Below are positions 8,294 to 15,304 of a stretch of 20,018 bases of DNA, piece by piece. The notes beneath the pieces were generated by a model. It was not told the origin of the DNA, ran no database searches, and saw only the letters and a program-made list of their open reading frames with translations. The DNA lies in NCBI GenBank assembly GCA_030430345.1, contig JAUIFT010000003.1, forward strand, positions 1-20,018. Direction: 5' to 3'. The stretch's first letter is position 1. Each line of letters starts with the position of its first letter. This DNA comes from Calditrichia bacterium. GTDB lineage: Bacteria > Calditrichota > Calditrichia > RBG-13-44-9 > J042. The position numbers and the translations under genes were made by a program.

Positions 8294-8614
8294 ATGCTCC
8301 TGAAGCGCGTTGTACTTTTGCTGATCATCGGCGTTGCTTTTGCGACTATCTGGTCAGCGGACATTCTCCATTCCTATGGTATTTATATCTTGGCCGCGAT
8401 TGGACCTTTAGCTGTAAAAGATCGCAACTTGCTCTGGGGCGCAGTCATTATAACTATTCTTTCCTTTACTTTTGCTTTTTACGCACTAAGGGGTGTATTC
8501 TCCTGGTGGTGGATGAAGCGCTATTCCCGCGAACTGTTGGAATGGCTTTTCAGAAAGTTTAGTTCGGGAAAAACGGAGATTGGAAAAAATGGCCGTTCAA
8601 CAGTCATCGGATAA
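8294..8614 (+). CDS. Small three-TM membrane protein, partner of the ABC membrane domain
   Basis: From ATG 8294 the product has 106 residues with a basic start (MLLKR) and about three hydrophobic segments: VVLLLIIGVAFATIWSA, GIYILAAIGPLAV and LLWGAVIITILSFTFAFYAL, then a Trp/Arg-rich tail (FSWWWMKRYSRELLEWLFRK). Its 3' end overlaps the next gene by 26 bases (8589-8614), so the two are probably translated together. The start is uncertain: 8294 has no ribosome binding site, while the frame is open back to ATG 8069 and 8087. The residues just before 8294 (EWASRQLAALRAQQQ) look like a natural amphipathic helix, so the real protein may be longer, up to 181 residues, overlapping the neighbour on the other strand. 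No known domain recognised. Confidence 0.6.
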   Translation: MLLKRVVLLLIIGVAFATIWSADILHSYGIYILAAIGPLAVKDRNLLWGAVIITILSFTFAFYALRGVFSWWWMKRYSRELLEWLFRKFSSGKTEIGKNGRSTVIG

Positions 8615-9455
8615 ACTAACATTGCGCAGCCTCTTCCGGCGCTTTCGGATAAAAATTCTTTTCACCTGGTTTTTGGTGCTCGGAGAAGCTGCGCTGCTGC
8701 TATTATTTCCCCTGTTCATGGGCATCGCTATCGATGATTACCTGGCCGGGGCATATCGGGGATTACTGGCGCTGTCCACCATTGCCTTTCTGGTATTAGC
8801 GGTTGGCGCCGGCCGCCGCTTTTATGATACCCGCATTTATTCCCGGATTTATGCGATTATCTCCCCGGAATTGGTAGAAAAGGAGAAGCAACGCGATGCT
8901 TCGGTATCGGTGATCTCTGCCCGTGCATCGCTGGCGACGGAGTTCGTGGAATATCTGGAAAACTATTTTCCGGAGATGATAAACAGCTTTATTGGGTTGA
9001 TCGGTACTTTGGTGATTATTGCCTTTCTCAATCTAAAAGTTTTCCTGGCCTGCCTGGCCGCCACGGCTCTGATCATTATTCTTTACGGACTCACCAGCAA
9101 GAAAACCTATCGCCTGAACAGTGGTTATAACAGTGAGTTGGAGAAGCAGGTACAGGTTTTATCCGGCGATAACCGCCCGGGCATCGCAGCGCATTTCAAG
9201 CGAGTGGCGAATTGGAATATTCGTTTGTCCGATCTGGAAACGGCCAATTTTTCCCTGAGCTGGCTGTTTCTGATGGGCGTGCTGGTTTATGCCATCATTG
9301 CAACGATTGAAAGTGGCATTACCAGCCACGGGCAGGTGCTGGCTATTTTGATGTATGTTTTTAATTATATCGAAACGATCATCGCGATTCCCTTCTTCTA
9401 CCAGCAGTTTGTGCGTTTGCGGGAAATTTCTCACCGCCTGGAAGGGGAAGAATAA
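8589..9455 (+). CDS. ABC transporter six-transmembrane domain protein without ATPase domain
   Basis: This gene encodes 288 residues resembling the membrane half of type IV ABC exporters, close to the stand-alone ABC_membrane_3-type family. Hydrophobic segments are at about 17-37 (ILFTWFLVLGEAALLLLFPLF), 48-66, 138-160 (SFIGLIGTLVIIAFLNLKVFLA), 161-178, 229-250 (LFLMGVLVYAIIATIESG) and 257-278. The cytoplasmic loops have exporter-like helices (ELVEKEKQRDASVSVISAR). There is no Walker A, signature or Walker B motif, and no ATPase gene next to it. I chose ATG 8589 with GGAG 10 bases before it over the TTG at 8580, which would sit on the ribosome binding site. It overlaps the small membrane gene by 26 bases. 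Its role without an ATPase is unknown. Confidence 0.85.
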   Translation: MAVQQSSDKLTLRSLFRRFRIKILFTWFLVLGEAALLLLFPLFMGIAIDDYLAGAYRGLLALSTIAFLVLAVGAGRRFYDTRIYSRIYAIISPELVEKEKQRDASVSVISARASLATEFVEYLENYFPEMINSFIGLIGTLVIIAFLNLKVFLACLAATALIIILYGLTSKKTYRLNSGYNSELEKQVQVLSGDNRPGIAAHFKRVANWNIRLSDLETANFSLSWLFLMGVLVYAIIATIESGITSHGQVLAILMYVFNYIETIIAIPFFYQQFVRLREISHRLEGEE

Positions 9456-9547
9456 TCGATGATTCGATCATCACCGACCAAATGTAAATTATAGAAAAGT
9501 TGGCGCTAAAATGTTGAAATCAATATTCTTTTATTGGTATTTTCGCC

Positions 9548-11035
9548 TCAGCGGTTTGCAATCAAGAGCAGCGCACTGCGGGGAGAGAAATTTAAGATCA
9601 AATGATTTTTCTCTTCGGAAAAATTGCTCTCTTCCGCTCCATAAACCTGGGTGAAATGGTCTCCCCAATTGACCGAATTAATTTCAAGCGATTGCTCCTG
9701 CATACCGACGTTAAATCCGGCAATCGCAGTTTCCCCATCTATTTGCCTGCAAAAAACGAAAACATCTCCCTTTGCATACAGGCAGTTGAAATCGCCGGAT
9801 TGCAAGCTGCGATAGCGGCGGCGAATGCCGGTCATTTCCCGGTAAAAATGTAAGCGCTGATAATCCCAGCTATCCTCATCCTGCCAGGGGAAAGCGCCCC
9901 GGCAGTGCGGGAGTCCGGCGCTGCTCATCCCGATTTCATCGCCATAATAGATGCAGGGAACGCCCGGGGCAGTCATCTGAAAAAGAATCAGTTGGCGAAT
10001 GGCTGCTTCATCCCCGTTTAATGTATAATGCAGGCGGGCGGTGTCATGGCTGTCGAGGATGTTCAACTGGGCGAGCATCGCTTCCCGGGGATAAGCATTG
10101 GATAGCTGAGCCATTTCTGCTGCCAATGATGGCGCATCCATTTTTTTCAGCTTCTCTTTCGGGTCGGGAAAATATCCTGGCTGAATGTCATCTCCGCCGA
10201 AAAATCCCAGCGCGGCGGTTGCCAGGGGGTAATTCATCAGCGCGTCGAAACGGTCGCCCCGCAGCCATTTGGGAGAAATCCCCCAACTTTCCCCGCAAAG
10301 ATAAGCCTGCGGGTTTGCCGCCTTGACGGTCTGGCGAAAGGCTCTCCAGAATTTCGCATCTTTAATCTCTTCCGCCGCATCGATGCGCCAGCCATCGGCG
10401 CCGAATTCGATCCAATATTTTGCAACATCCAACAAATAAGCACGCACCCCGGGATTGCGAATATTGAACTTCGGTAACGCCGGCAAATTCCACCAGGAAT
10501 CATAGTTGTGATGGTACTCTGCATTACTGCTATACGGACGCAGCGGCCAGTCCCGGATGTGGAACCAGTCCAGATAGGGAGAATCGCCGCCGTTTTCGAG
10601 AATATGATGAAAGGCCCAAAATCCCCGGCTGGCATGATTGAAGACGCCATCCAGAACCACTTTTATATCGCGCTGATGACATTCGTCCAGTAAAGCGCGG
10701 AGCGCAGCGTTTCCGCCCAACAGTGGGTCGACCTGGTAATAATCGTACGGGTGATAACGATGGTTGGAAGCCGAGGCGAAAACCGGGGTCAGGTAAAGCG
10801 CGTTGATATTGAGCGCGTTGAGGTAGTCCAGGCGATCGATGATACCGTAAAGGTCGCCGCCCTGGAATCCTTCTTCTTCAGGCGGGCTGCCCCATTTTTT
10901 TAATTGAATATCAGGCAGAGATTCGGCAGCATCGCTGCGGGAAAAGCGGTCGGGAAAGATTTGGTAGAATACCGCGGATTTGACCCATTCCGGGGTTTCG
11001 AGGGGAGGCGTAGAGTTTTTTATGGCTTTTGGCAT
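9548..11035 (-). CDS. GH13 alpha-amylase family glycosidase, neopullulanase/cyclomaltodextrinase type
   Basis: This is a 495-residue cytoplasmic enzyme without signal peptide. All GH13 conserved regions are present: DGVFNH (129-134), GWRIDAAEE with the nucleophile D219, CGESWG with the acid/base E249, NILDSHD with the transition-state stabiliser D331, and the subfamily mark LPKFN (187-191). The last corresponds to MPKLN of the neopullulanase/cyclomaltodextrinase/maltogenic amylase group. It likely hydrolyses alpha-1,4 (and perhaps alpha-1,6) bonds of maltodextrins, cyclodextrins or pullulan. The N-terminal CBM34-like domain usual in that group is missing: the barrel begins at residue 21 (AVFYQIFPDRF). 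A C-terminal beta domain is present (about 420-495). The start has AAGG 6 bases before ATG 11035. It lies 163 bp downstream of the esterase on the same strand, with hairpins between. Confidence 0.95.
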   Translation of the reverse strand: MPKAIKNSTPPLETPEWVKSAVFYQIFPDRFSRSDAAESLPDIQLKKWGSPPEEEGFQGGDLYGIIDRLDYLNALNINALYLTPVFASASNHRYHPYDYYQVDPLLGGNAALRALLDECHQRDIKVVLDGVFNHASRGFWAFHHILENGGDSPYLDWFHIRDWPLRPYSSNAEYHHNYDSWWNLPALPKFNIRNPGVRAYLLDVAKYWIEFGADGWRIDAAEEIKDAKFWRAFRQTVKAANPQAYLCGESWGISPKWLRGDRFDALMNYPLATAALGFFGGDDIQPGYFPDPKEKLKKMDAPSLAAEMAQLSNAYPREAMLAQLNILDSHDTARLHYTLNGDEAAIRQLILFQMTAPGVPCIYYGDEIGMSSAGLPHCRGAFPWQDEDSWDYQRLHFYREMTGIRRRYRSLQSGDFNCLYAKGDVFVFCRQIDGETAIAGFNVGMQEQSLEINSVNWGDHFTQVYGAEESNFSEEKNHLILNFSPRSALLLIANR

Positions 11036-11059
11036 GAGAGACCTTGTGTATAAGGGGTA

Positions 11060-11190
11060 TATGTAATGCCTCTATCCAGCGCTTTATGCGCTGGGGTAAA
11101 ATGGGACGGTCCTGCGGACCTGTCTAGATCGTATAAACTAAGCCCTGCAAGGGCGAAACATATTAGCCCGGGATGTAAAATCCCGGGCGG
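11060..11190. repeat. Cluster of four short hairpins (intergenic palindromic repeats)
   Basis: Four perfect palindromes follow one another between the esterase stop and the GH13 start. They are CCAGCGC-TTTAT-GCGCTGG (11076-11094), GGTCC-TGC-GGACC (11108-11120), GCCC-TGCAA-GGGC (11142-11154), and a 9-bp stem GCCCGGGAT-GTAAA-ATCCCGGGC (11166-11188). The third unit with its flank, AGCCCTGCAAGGGCGA, nearly matches AGCCCTGTAGGGGCGA at 15209-15224, so the locus belongs to the same repeat family as 15044-15231. The 9-bp stem lies 10 bases after the esterase stop codon and could also slow or end transcription, though no T-run follows. Confidence 0.75.
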
Positions 11191-11198
11191 ATTTAGTA

Positions 11199-12002
11199 TC
11201 ATTCATTAAAAAACAAAAGTGCATCAACAATATGTTTTTGCCAGTAATCCCAGTTATGGTCGCCATCAAATTCTTCGTAGATATGCGCGATGTTATGCTG
11301 CTGCAGTGCCTGATGGAATTCCCGGTTCGCCGGTAGCAGAAAATCATCCCGGCCACAATCAAAACGAATTGGCGGCAATGCGTCTTTGTTTTTCAGCATT
11401 AAATCTAACAGGGATTTTTCCGTTGCCGGAATGGGGATGTCCAGACGTGGACCTTCCACAAACTGATTTAACTGTTCAAAATAAATCACTGATGATAATC
11501 CCGCACAGGCCTGAAAGCGATGGGGATATTTAGCTGCCAGTCGCAGAGCGCCGTAGCCACCCATGGAAAGCCCGGCGATGAATAGTGGTGCATCCGGGTT
11601 GGTTTGCGCAATCGTTTCATAGACTGCCCGGGGGACGTCTTCCAATATCCAGCGCTCATAATCGCGATGCTGATGGGGCAGATAGCCGCTGCCATCCTGC
11701 CATAAACCGTCCGAAGGCATGGCGAGAATCATTGGAGAAATTCTCCCTTCGGCAATCAATTTGTCGGCAGTGCGATGCACACCGCCCTTATACAGCCAGG
11801 CCCAATGGCTGCCGTAAACGCCGTGAAGCAACAGGACGAGCGGCAGCGGCTGAGAAGCATTTTCACTGCCCTCCGGAACAAAAAGACTGATGTCCGCCCG
11901 ATGGCCCAATGCCGGACTCTTCACCGTAAGGTGGCGTACCTGGTCCCTCTCGAACGCCGGGTCGGAAGTTTCCAGCGTAAAGAAGTAATTCTCATCACTC
12001 AT
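11199..12002 (-). CDS. Alpha/beta-hydrolase esterase (esterase D / PF00756-like)
   Basis: This is a 267-residue cytoplasmic hydrolase of the putative-esterase (Esterase D/XynC-type) family. It shows the oxyanion strand VLLLHGVYGSHWAW (57-69), the nucleophile elbow GLSMGGYGALRLA (S146), an acid residue in CGRDDFLL (D220 most likely) and the histidine in DGDHNWDYW (H249). Its ATG at 12002 lies inside the end of the dehydrogenase gene (ATGAGTGA, 8-bp overlap), with AGGAG further upstream, so translation is likely coupled. Pairing with a zinc dehydrogenase recalls the FrmA/FrmB formaldehyde pathway, but the nucleophile motif (GLSMGG rather than GHSMGG) and the rest of the sequence look closer to general carboxylesterases. 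S-formylglutathione hydrolase activity is therefore only a possibility. Confidence 0.9.
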   Translation of the reverse strand: MSDENYFFTLETSDPAFERDQVRHLTVKSPALGHRADISLFVPEGSENASQPLPLVLLLHGVYGSHWAWLYKGGVHRTADKLIAEGRISPMILAMPSDGLWQDGSGYLPHQHRDYERWILEDVPRAVYETIAQTNPDAPLFIAGLSMGGYGALRLAAKYPHRFQACAGLSSVIYFEQLNQFVEGPRLDIPIPATEKSLLDLMLKNKDALPPIRFDCGRDDFLLPANREFHQALQQHNIAHIYEEFDGDHNWDYWQKHIVDALLFFNE

Positions 12003-13101
12003 CGATTATCAAAACTCCTTTGGCGTTTTTACCGGCATGCATATCGGCAAATGCCTTATCCAACTCATCGAGGCGATAGGTGTTGGTAACCAGCTCGTCG
12101 AGCAGCAGCAAGCCTTTTTGGTAGAGATTGAGGAGAATGGGCAGGTCGATCTGCGGGCGGCATTTCCCATATAGTGGGTTGATATATATTTTGTCCCATT
12201 CGAAGAGGGTCATATCCACAGTAATCTTTTCCTCGATGCCGCTGACCTGTACGGCAGTGCCGCCATTGCGCACCATCGCCAGCGGTGCAGCACCCAACCG
12301 GGGAATTGCCGTGCACTCGAAGGCATAATCCGCCCCGCGCCCGGCGGTCATCCCTTTCACTTGTTCTGCCGCCGCCAGTAGTTCGCCATCAGATTTTTCA
12401 GCGAGGATGGCATCCGTTGCCCCAAATTGCCGGGCCAGATCTAGCTTGGCGGATTGAATATCAATCGCAATGATTTTTTCCGCCCCACTGATTCTCGCCC
12501 CCTGGATGACGTTTAGTCCGACCCCGCCGGCACCAAGCACTACAACGGCACTGCCAGCAGTCACTTTTGCGGCATTTACTACCGAGCCGTAACCGGTCAT
12601 TACCCCGCAGCCGATGATGCAGGCGGAGGAAAAAGGGATGTCTACATCGATCCGAACCAGCGCTTCTTCCCGCACGATCGCATGGGTGGCCATGGTGCCG
12701 AGGCGAAAGGATCGCATCAGGGGAGTGCCCTGCCATTGAATGCTTGCCGGATGCGGATGTCCGGCCAGTTCCGGGGAGATGCTATCCGGAAATTGTCGTT
12801 CGCAGATTGATTGTTCCCCGTTGCTGCACTGGAAGCAGTTGCCACAGGGAATTGCCCAATTGAGCAACACCCGGTCGTTCATCTGCACGGTTGAGACATC
12901 ACCACCAACCGCAAGGACGACGCCGGCCCCTTCATGCCCCATGATCATCTGCTCTCCCCAGGATTGTGAGTCGTAATCCGTATGGCAGACACCCGAAGCC
13001 TTTATTTGCACCAGCGCTTCTTTCGGGCCCGGCATCCCAACGGTAATCGGCTCGACGGAAAAATGACCTTTGCCGTCGGTAATAGCGGCAAATCCGTTCA
13101 T
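11995..13101 (-). CDS. Zinc-dependent alcohol dehydrogenase, class III-like MDR family
   Basis: This is a 368-residue, NAD(P)-dependent medium-chain dehydrogenase. Catalytic zinc ligands are GVCHTD (C39), GHEGAG (H56, E57) and C165 in CIIGCGVMTG. The structural zinc site is complete (C86-x2-C89-x2-C92-x7-C100). The Rossmann motif is GAGGVG (190-195), with D214 in IIAIDIQ at the end of the second strand, which favours NAD over NADP. Length and the motif GCGVMTGYGSVVNAAKV match the class III (FrmA/AdhC) and related zinc alcohol dehydrogenases. The substrate cannot be set from sequence: glutathione-formaldehyde adduct, primary alcohols and aldehydes are all possible. ATG 13101 has AAGGG 5 bases before it. 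The stop codon overlaps the esterase start, so this gene probably leads an operon. Confidence 0.93.
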   Translation of the reverse strand: MNGFAAITDGKGHFSVEPITVGMPGPKEALVQIKASGVCHTDYDSQSWGEQMIMGHEGAGVVLAVGGDVSTVQMNDRVLLNWAIPCGNCFQCSNGEQSICERQFPDSISPELAGHPHPASIQWQGTPLMRSFRLGTMATHAIVREEALVRIDVDIPFSSACIIGCGVMTGYGSVVNAAKVTAGSAVVVLGAGGVGLNVIQGARISGAEKIIAIDIQSAKLDLARQFGATDAILAEKSDGELLAAAEQVKGMTAGRGADYAFECTAIPRLGAAPLAMVRNGGTAVQVSGIEEKITVDMTLFEWDKIYINPLYGKCRPQIDLPILLNLYQKGLLLLDELVTNTYRLDELDKAFADMHAGKNAKGVLIIDE

Positions 13102-13281
13102 ATTATCCCTTTTTCATAGATTGAAATAGCATCATAAAATTAATGATTTATCACATTCTCGCCAACACATGCTTTGCAGAAAACAATACTATTTTTGCTG
13201 CTATTCAGAAACAAAGCAATATTGGATAAGTATGAGATAGTAATCGGAACTCTTTTTAAGCAAGATCGGGCCGGAAAGAAG

Positions 13282-13557
13282 ATGGAAAAGAAAAGCTCAG
13301 AAAACATTCATTTCGCCGAATCGTTACTTTCCCAACTGGAAGTGGAATGGACGCGCGTTGCCGCGGAAATACATAACTACCCGTCGCCGATTCCCGCCTG
13401 CGATGCCCAGTTCAATTATTTACTGGAACAGCGGGGAAAACTCACAAAGGAAATGAACCTCTTACGGGAAATAAGAGAGAGAATGGCAGCAGGGCGGGAC
13501 GAGTCGGCAGCACTAAAAACATTTCTGGCAAGATCGGAATTTGTAAAAGAGGGATGA
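13282..13557 (+). CDS. Small helical hypothetical protein
   Basis: From ATG 13282 this gene encodes 91 residues, mostly charged and helical (SLLSQLEVEWTRVAAEI, FNYLLEQRGKLTKEMNLLREIRERMA), with no signal peptide and likely coiled-coil pairing. I chose 13282 because it follows a purine-rich GGAAAGAAG and starts the hydrophilic part. The in-frame ATG at 13174 would add a 36-residue segment with no ribosome binding site. It stands alone, divergent from the alcohol dehydrogenase (180 bp away) and convergent with the HEXXH protein. Composition fits a real gene but no family is recognised. Confidence 0.6.
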   Translation: MEKKSSENIHFAESLLSQLEVEWTRVAAEIHNYPSPIPACDAQFNYLLEQRGKLTKEMNLLREIRERMAAGRDESAALKTFLARSEFVKEG

Positions 13558-13679
13558 CGCCGCCCTCCACTTCAACACTTTCCGGATATTGCTCAATAGA
13601 CAAGTATTAATAATGCCCTACCGCATGCATGCAGCGCTATCATATAGCAGGCCTTTTTGGTGGCTTATTCGCTGAAAAT

Positions 13680-14435
13680 TTATTCTGTTGTCATAAATTT
13701 GGCAACGGTTTCCGCCAGGTTGGCGAGGTCCTCCCGTTTCTTCACCAGGGTATCGATGGCAGTGTTGCCCATATTTTGCACCCGGTACTCCGGCAACTTT
13801 TTCTGAAAGTTCAGCGTGACGAAGGTATCGACGATGCGTTCTTTTAAAGGATGCGGGACGTTGTATTTGCTGATGATCGATGTTTCGATGCCGATGTGAA
13901 CAACCTCATGAATAATGGTGTTGGCAGGATCGTGATAGTTCTTAAAATCCCCCTGCGGCGTGGTGAAAATTAGTATCGATCCATTTTCCGGATCGTAACT
14001 ACCGCCGGGACCATAAAGGGTTAAATTGACTTGATAAGTGTCGAAGCTGCAGAAAAGCCATTGCCGTTCGCTGGCATCGATTTCGTTGATCATTTGATTT
14101 AACAGGGGGCGGCGGCGCTCAATCTTTTTGTAGGCAGCCTGGTAGTCATTCCGTGTATAAATCTTAGTACTCATATAGCTTTGCAGCATTGTAAAATCGT
14201 TATCGGTGAGAGAATGGCTGCGTGCTTTTTCGAGGAGCGTGTCGATCACAGCGCCTTGCGGCAGACTGATGGAATAACCATGCTGATCGAAAAAGTGAAT
14301 GTCCTGGATTGTTCGCCAGACGTATTCGGCTTCCTCGGCAGCACTCGGAATATTGATGCGGATTCTCTCCTGGGCGCTGGCAACGATTAGCAGAATGATT
14401 ATTAAAAAATTGAGGTTGGAAAAGCGGATTCTCAT
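13680..14435 (-). CDS. Secreted putative zinc metallopeptidase (HEXXH-X18-E)
   Basis: This gene encodes 251 residues starting with a signal peptide (FLIIILLIVASA, cleavage before QE). The middle is helical (residues 30-125) and is followed by a strand region (131-160, LTLYGPGG, SILIFTTP). The key motif NTIIHEVVHIGIE gives H176-E177-x2-H180, and a glutamate lies 18 residues after the second His (E199, in HPLKERIVDTF). HEXXH-X18-E is the zinc-site spacing of M1-type gluzincins. The overall size and context differ from M1 enzymes, so this is at most a minimal gluzincin-like domain. E184 or D203 could also be the third ligand. Location would be periplasm or outside the cell. The ribosome binding site is weak (GGACG). 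Protease activity is inferred, not proven. Confidence 0.75.
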   Translation of the reverse strand: MRIRFSNLNFLIIILLIVASAQERIRINIPSAAEEAEYVWRTIQDIHFFDQHGYSISLPQGAVIDTLLEKARSHSLTDNDFTMLQSYMSTKIYTRNDYQAAYKKIERRRPLLNQMINEIDASERQWLFCSFDTYQVNLTLYGPGGSYDPENGSILIFTTPQGDFKNYHDPANTIIHEVVHIGIETSIISKYNVPHPLKERIVDTFVTLNFQKKLPEYRVQNMGNTAIDTLVKKREDLANLAETVAKFMTTE

Positions 14436-14513
14436 AGTCGTCCGATCGAAGGTTGAATTTACTCTTTCATCGCTGAAGGCTAAAAAAATATTTATCTAAA
14501 CACGCTGGATTTT

Positions 14514-14993
14514 TTATAATATCATCTCGAACTCAATTTCATGACTCACAAGAATCCCATAATGCCCAATGGCGGCGATTTCCGGTTTTATCTTTCGCGC
14601 CTCTACAACTGCATTATGGTGAATCGCTTTCATATCAAATCCGCGGCGTTGGTAAAAACGCATTGCATCGGTGTTGTCGTTGGTCGTTAGCAGCCAGATG
14701 CGCGAGACGCCAGCGGCTTTCATTGCTTGCACGCATGTCGATGTGAGCATGCTGCCGACGCCCTTCCCGGCAACTTTCGCATTCAGAGTGATAATTTCAC
14801 AATCTGTGCCGTCATTCCAATAGGTTAGCAATCCGGCCGGTTGCCCGTCAGCCAGGGCTATAAACCCTGGTAAATCTTCTGCCTGGTAAACCCGGCCATG
14901 GCTGACCAGTTTACTGGCGCCCCAACTCTCAATAATGTATGCGACCGCCCAATCCCCCCACTGCGCATTCAAGGGAACGATTTCTATACTCAT
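14514..14993 (-). CDS. GNAT family N-acetyltransferase
   Basis: This is a 159-residue cytoplasmic acetyltransferase. The acetyl-CoA loop is AKVAGKGVGSMLTSTCVQAM (Q/RxxGxG-type motif A), preceded by strands ADGQPAGLLTYW and CEIITLNAKV and followed by the strand RIWLLTTNDN and helix AMRFYQRRGFDM (motif B, FYxRxGF). These are typical of RimI/YhbS-like enzymes. The start at 14993 (MSIEIVPLN) has GGAAA 8-9 bases before it and fits the first beta strand better than the ATG at 15014. Acceptor unknown: it could be an amine, a peptide N-terminus or an antibiotic. It lies 78 bp upstream of the HEXXH protein gene on the same strand. The long nested repeat lies upstream of it. Confidence 0.9.
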   Translation of the reverse strand: MSIEIVPLNAQWGDWAVAYIIESWGASKLVSHGRVYQAEDLPGFIALADGQPAGLLTYWNDGTDCEIITLNAKVAGKGVGSMLTSTCVQAMKAAGVSRIWLLTTNDNTDAMRFYQRRGFDMKAIHHNAVVEARKIKPEIAAIGHYGILVSHEIEFEMIL

Positions 14994-15043
14994 GATATAA
15001 TTTCCATATTGCATTGCTAACGGATGTGAATCGAAAATGTTTT

Positions 15044-15231
15044 AAATATGTCGCCCCTACAGGGCTACAAATATATGTGATCTCTTTTTCGCTATAAATA
15101 TGCCACCCCCATGGGGCTATTGCGGAATTCAGTTTCTTTTGTTAAAAACCAATTGTCCTTTAGTCCCATAGGGACGATATATTTATAGCAATTTTACAGA
15201 AGACCAAAAGCCCTGTAGGGGCGACATATTT
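15044..15231. repeat. Nested inverted repeat made of four hairpin units
   Basis: The outer arms (15044-15066 and 15209-15231) are a perfect 23-bp inverted repeat beginning AAATATGTCGCCCC. The inner arms (15091-15119 and 15161-15189) are a 29-bp inverted repeat with 6 mismatches, beginning GCTATAAATAT. Each arm is itself a small hairpin unit, such as GCCC-CTACA-GGGC, CCCCATGGGG or GTCCC-TAT-GGGAC. Between units the stem bases change together, which suggests that pairing is kept. The whole could fold into one long cruciform or RNA hairpin. One unit matches the hairpin at 11141-11156. It fills the gap between the GNAT gene and the DUF445 gene, outside any ORF. Confidence 0.85.
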
Positions 15232-15304
15232 TGACCATTTTTGTTCATTGTAACGATATGGAAAGCTATAATCCTTTCGGGCATCGTGAACCAGAAAATC
15301 TTTT

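Noticed and set aside
9456..9547. Terminator in the convergent gap after the ABC membrane gene
   Set aside because: Only a 5-bp stem (GATGA/TCATC) without a T-run is visible.
13636..13660. Terminator after the small helical gene
   Set aside because: The hairpin GCTAT-CAT-ATAGC has only 5 base pairs and the T-run is short and offset; too weak to call.
15044..15231. Possible CRISPR array
   Set aside because: Units are inverted relative to one another, spacing is uneven, only four units exist and no cas gene is near.
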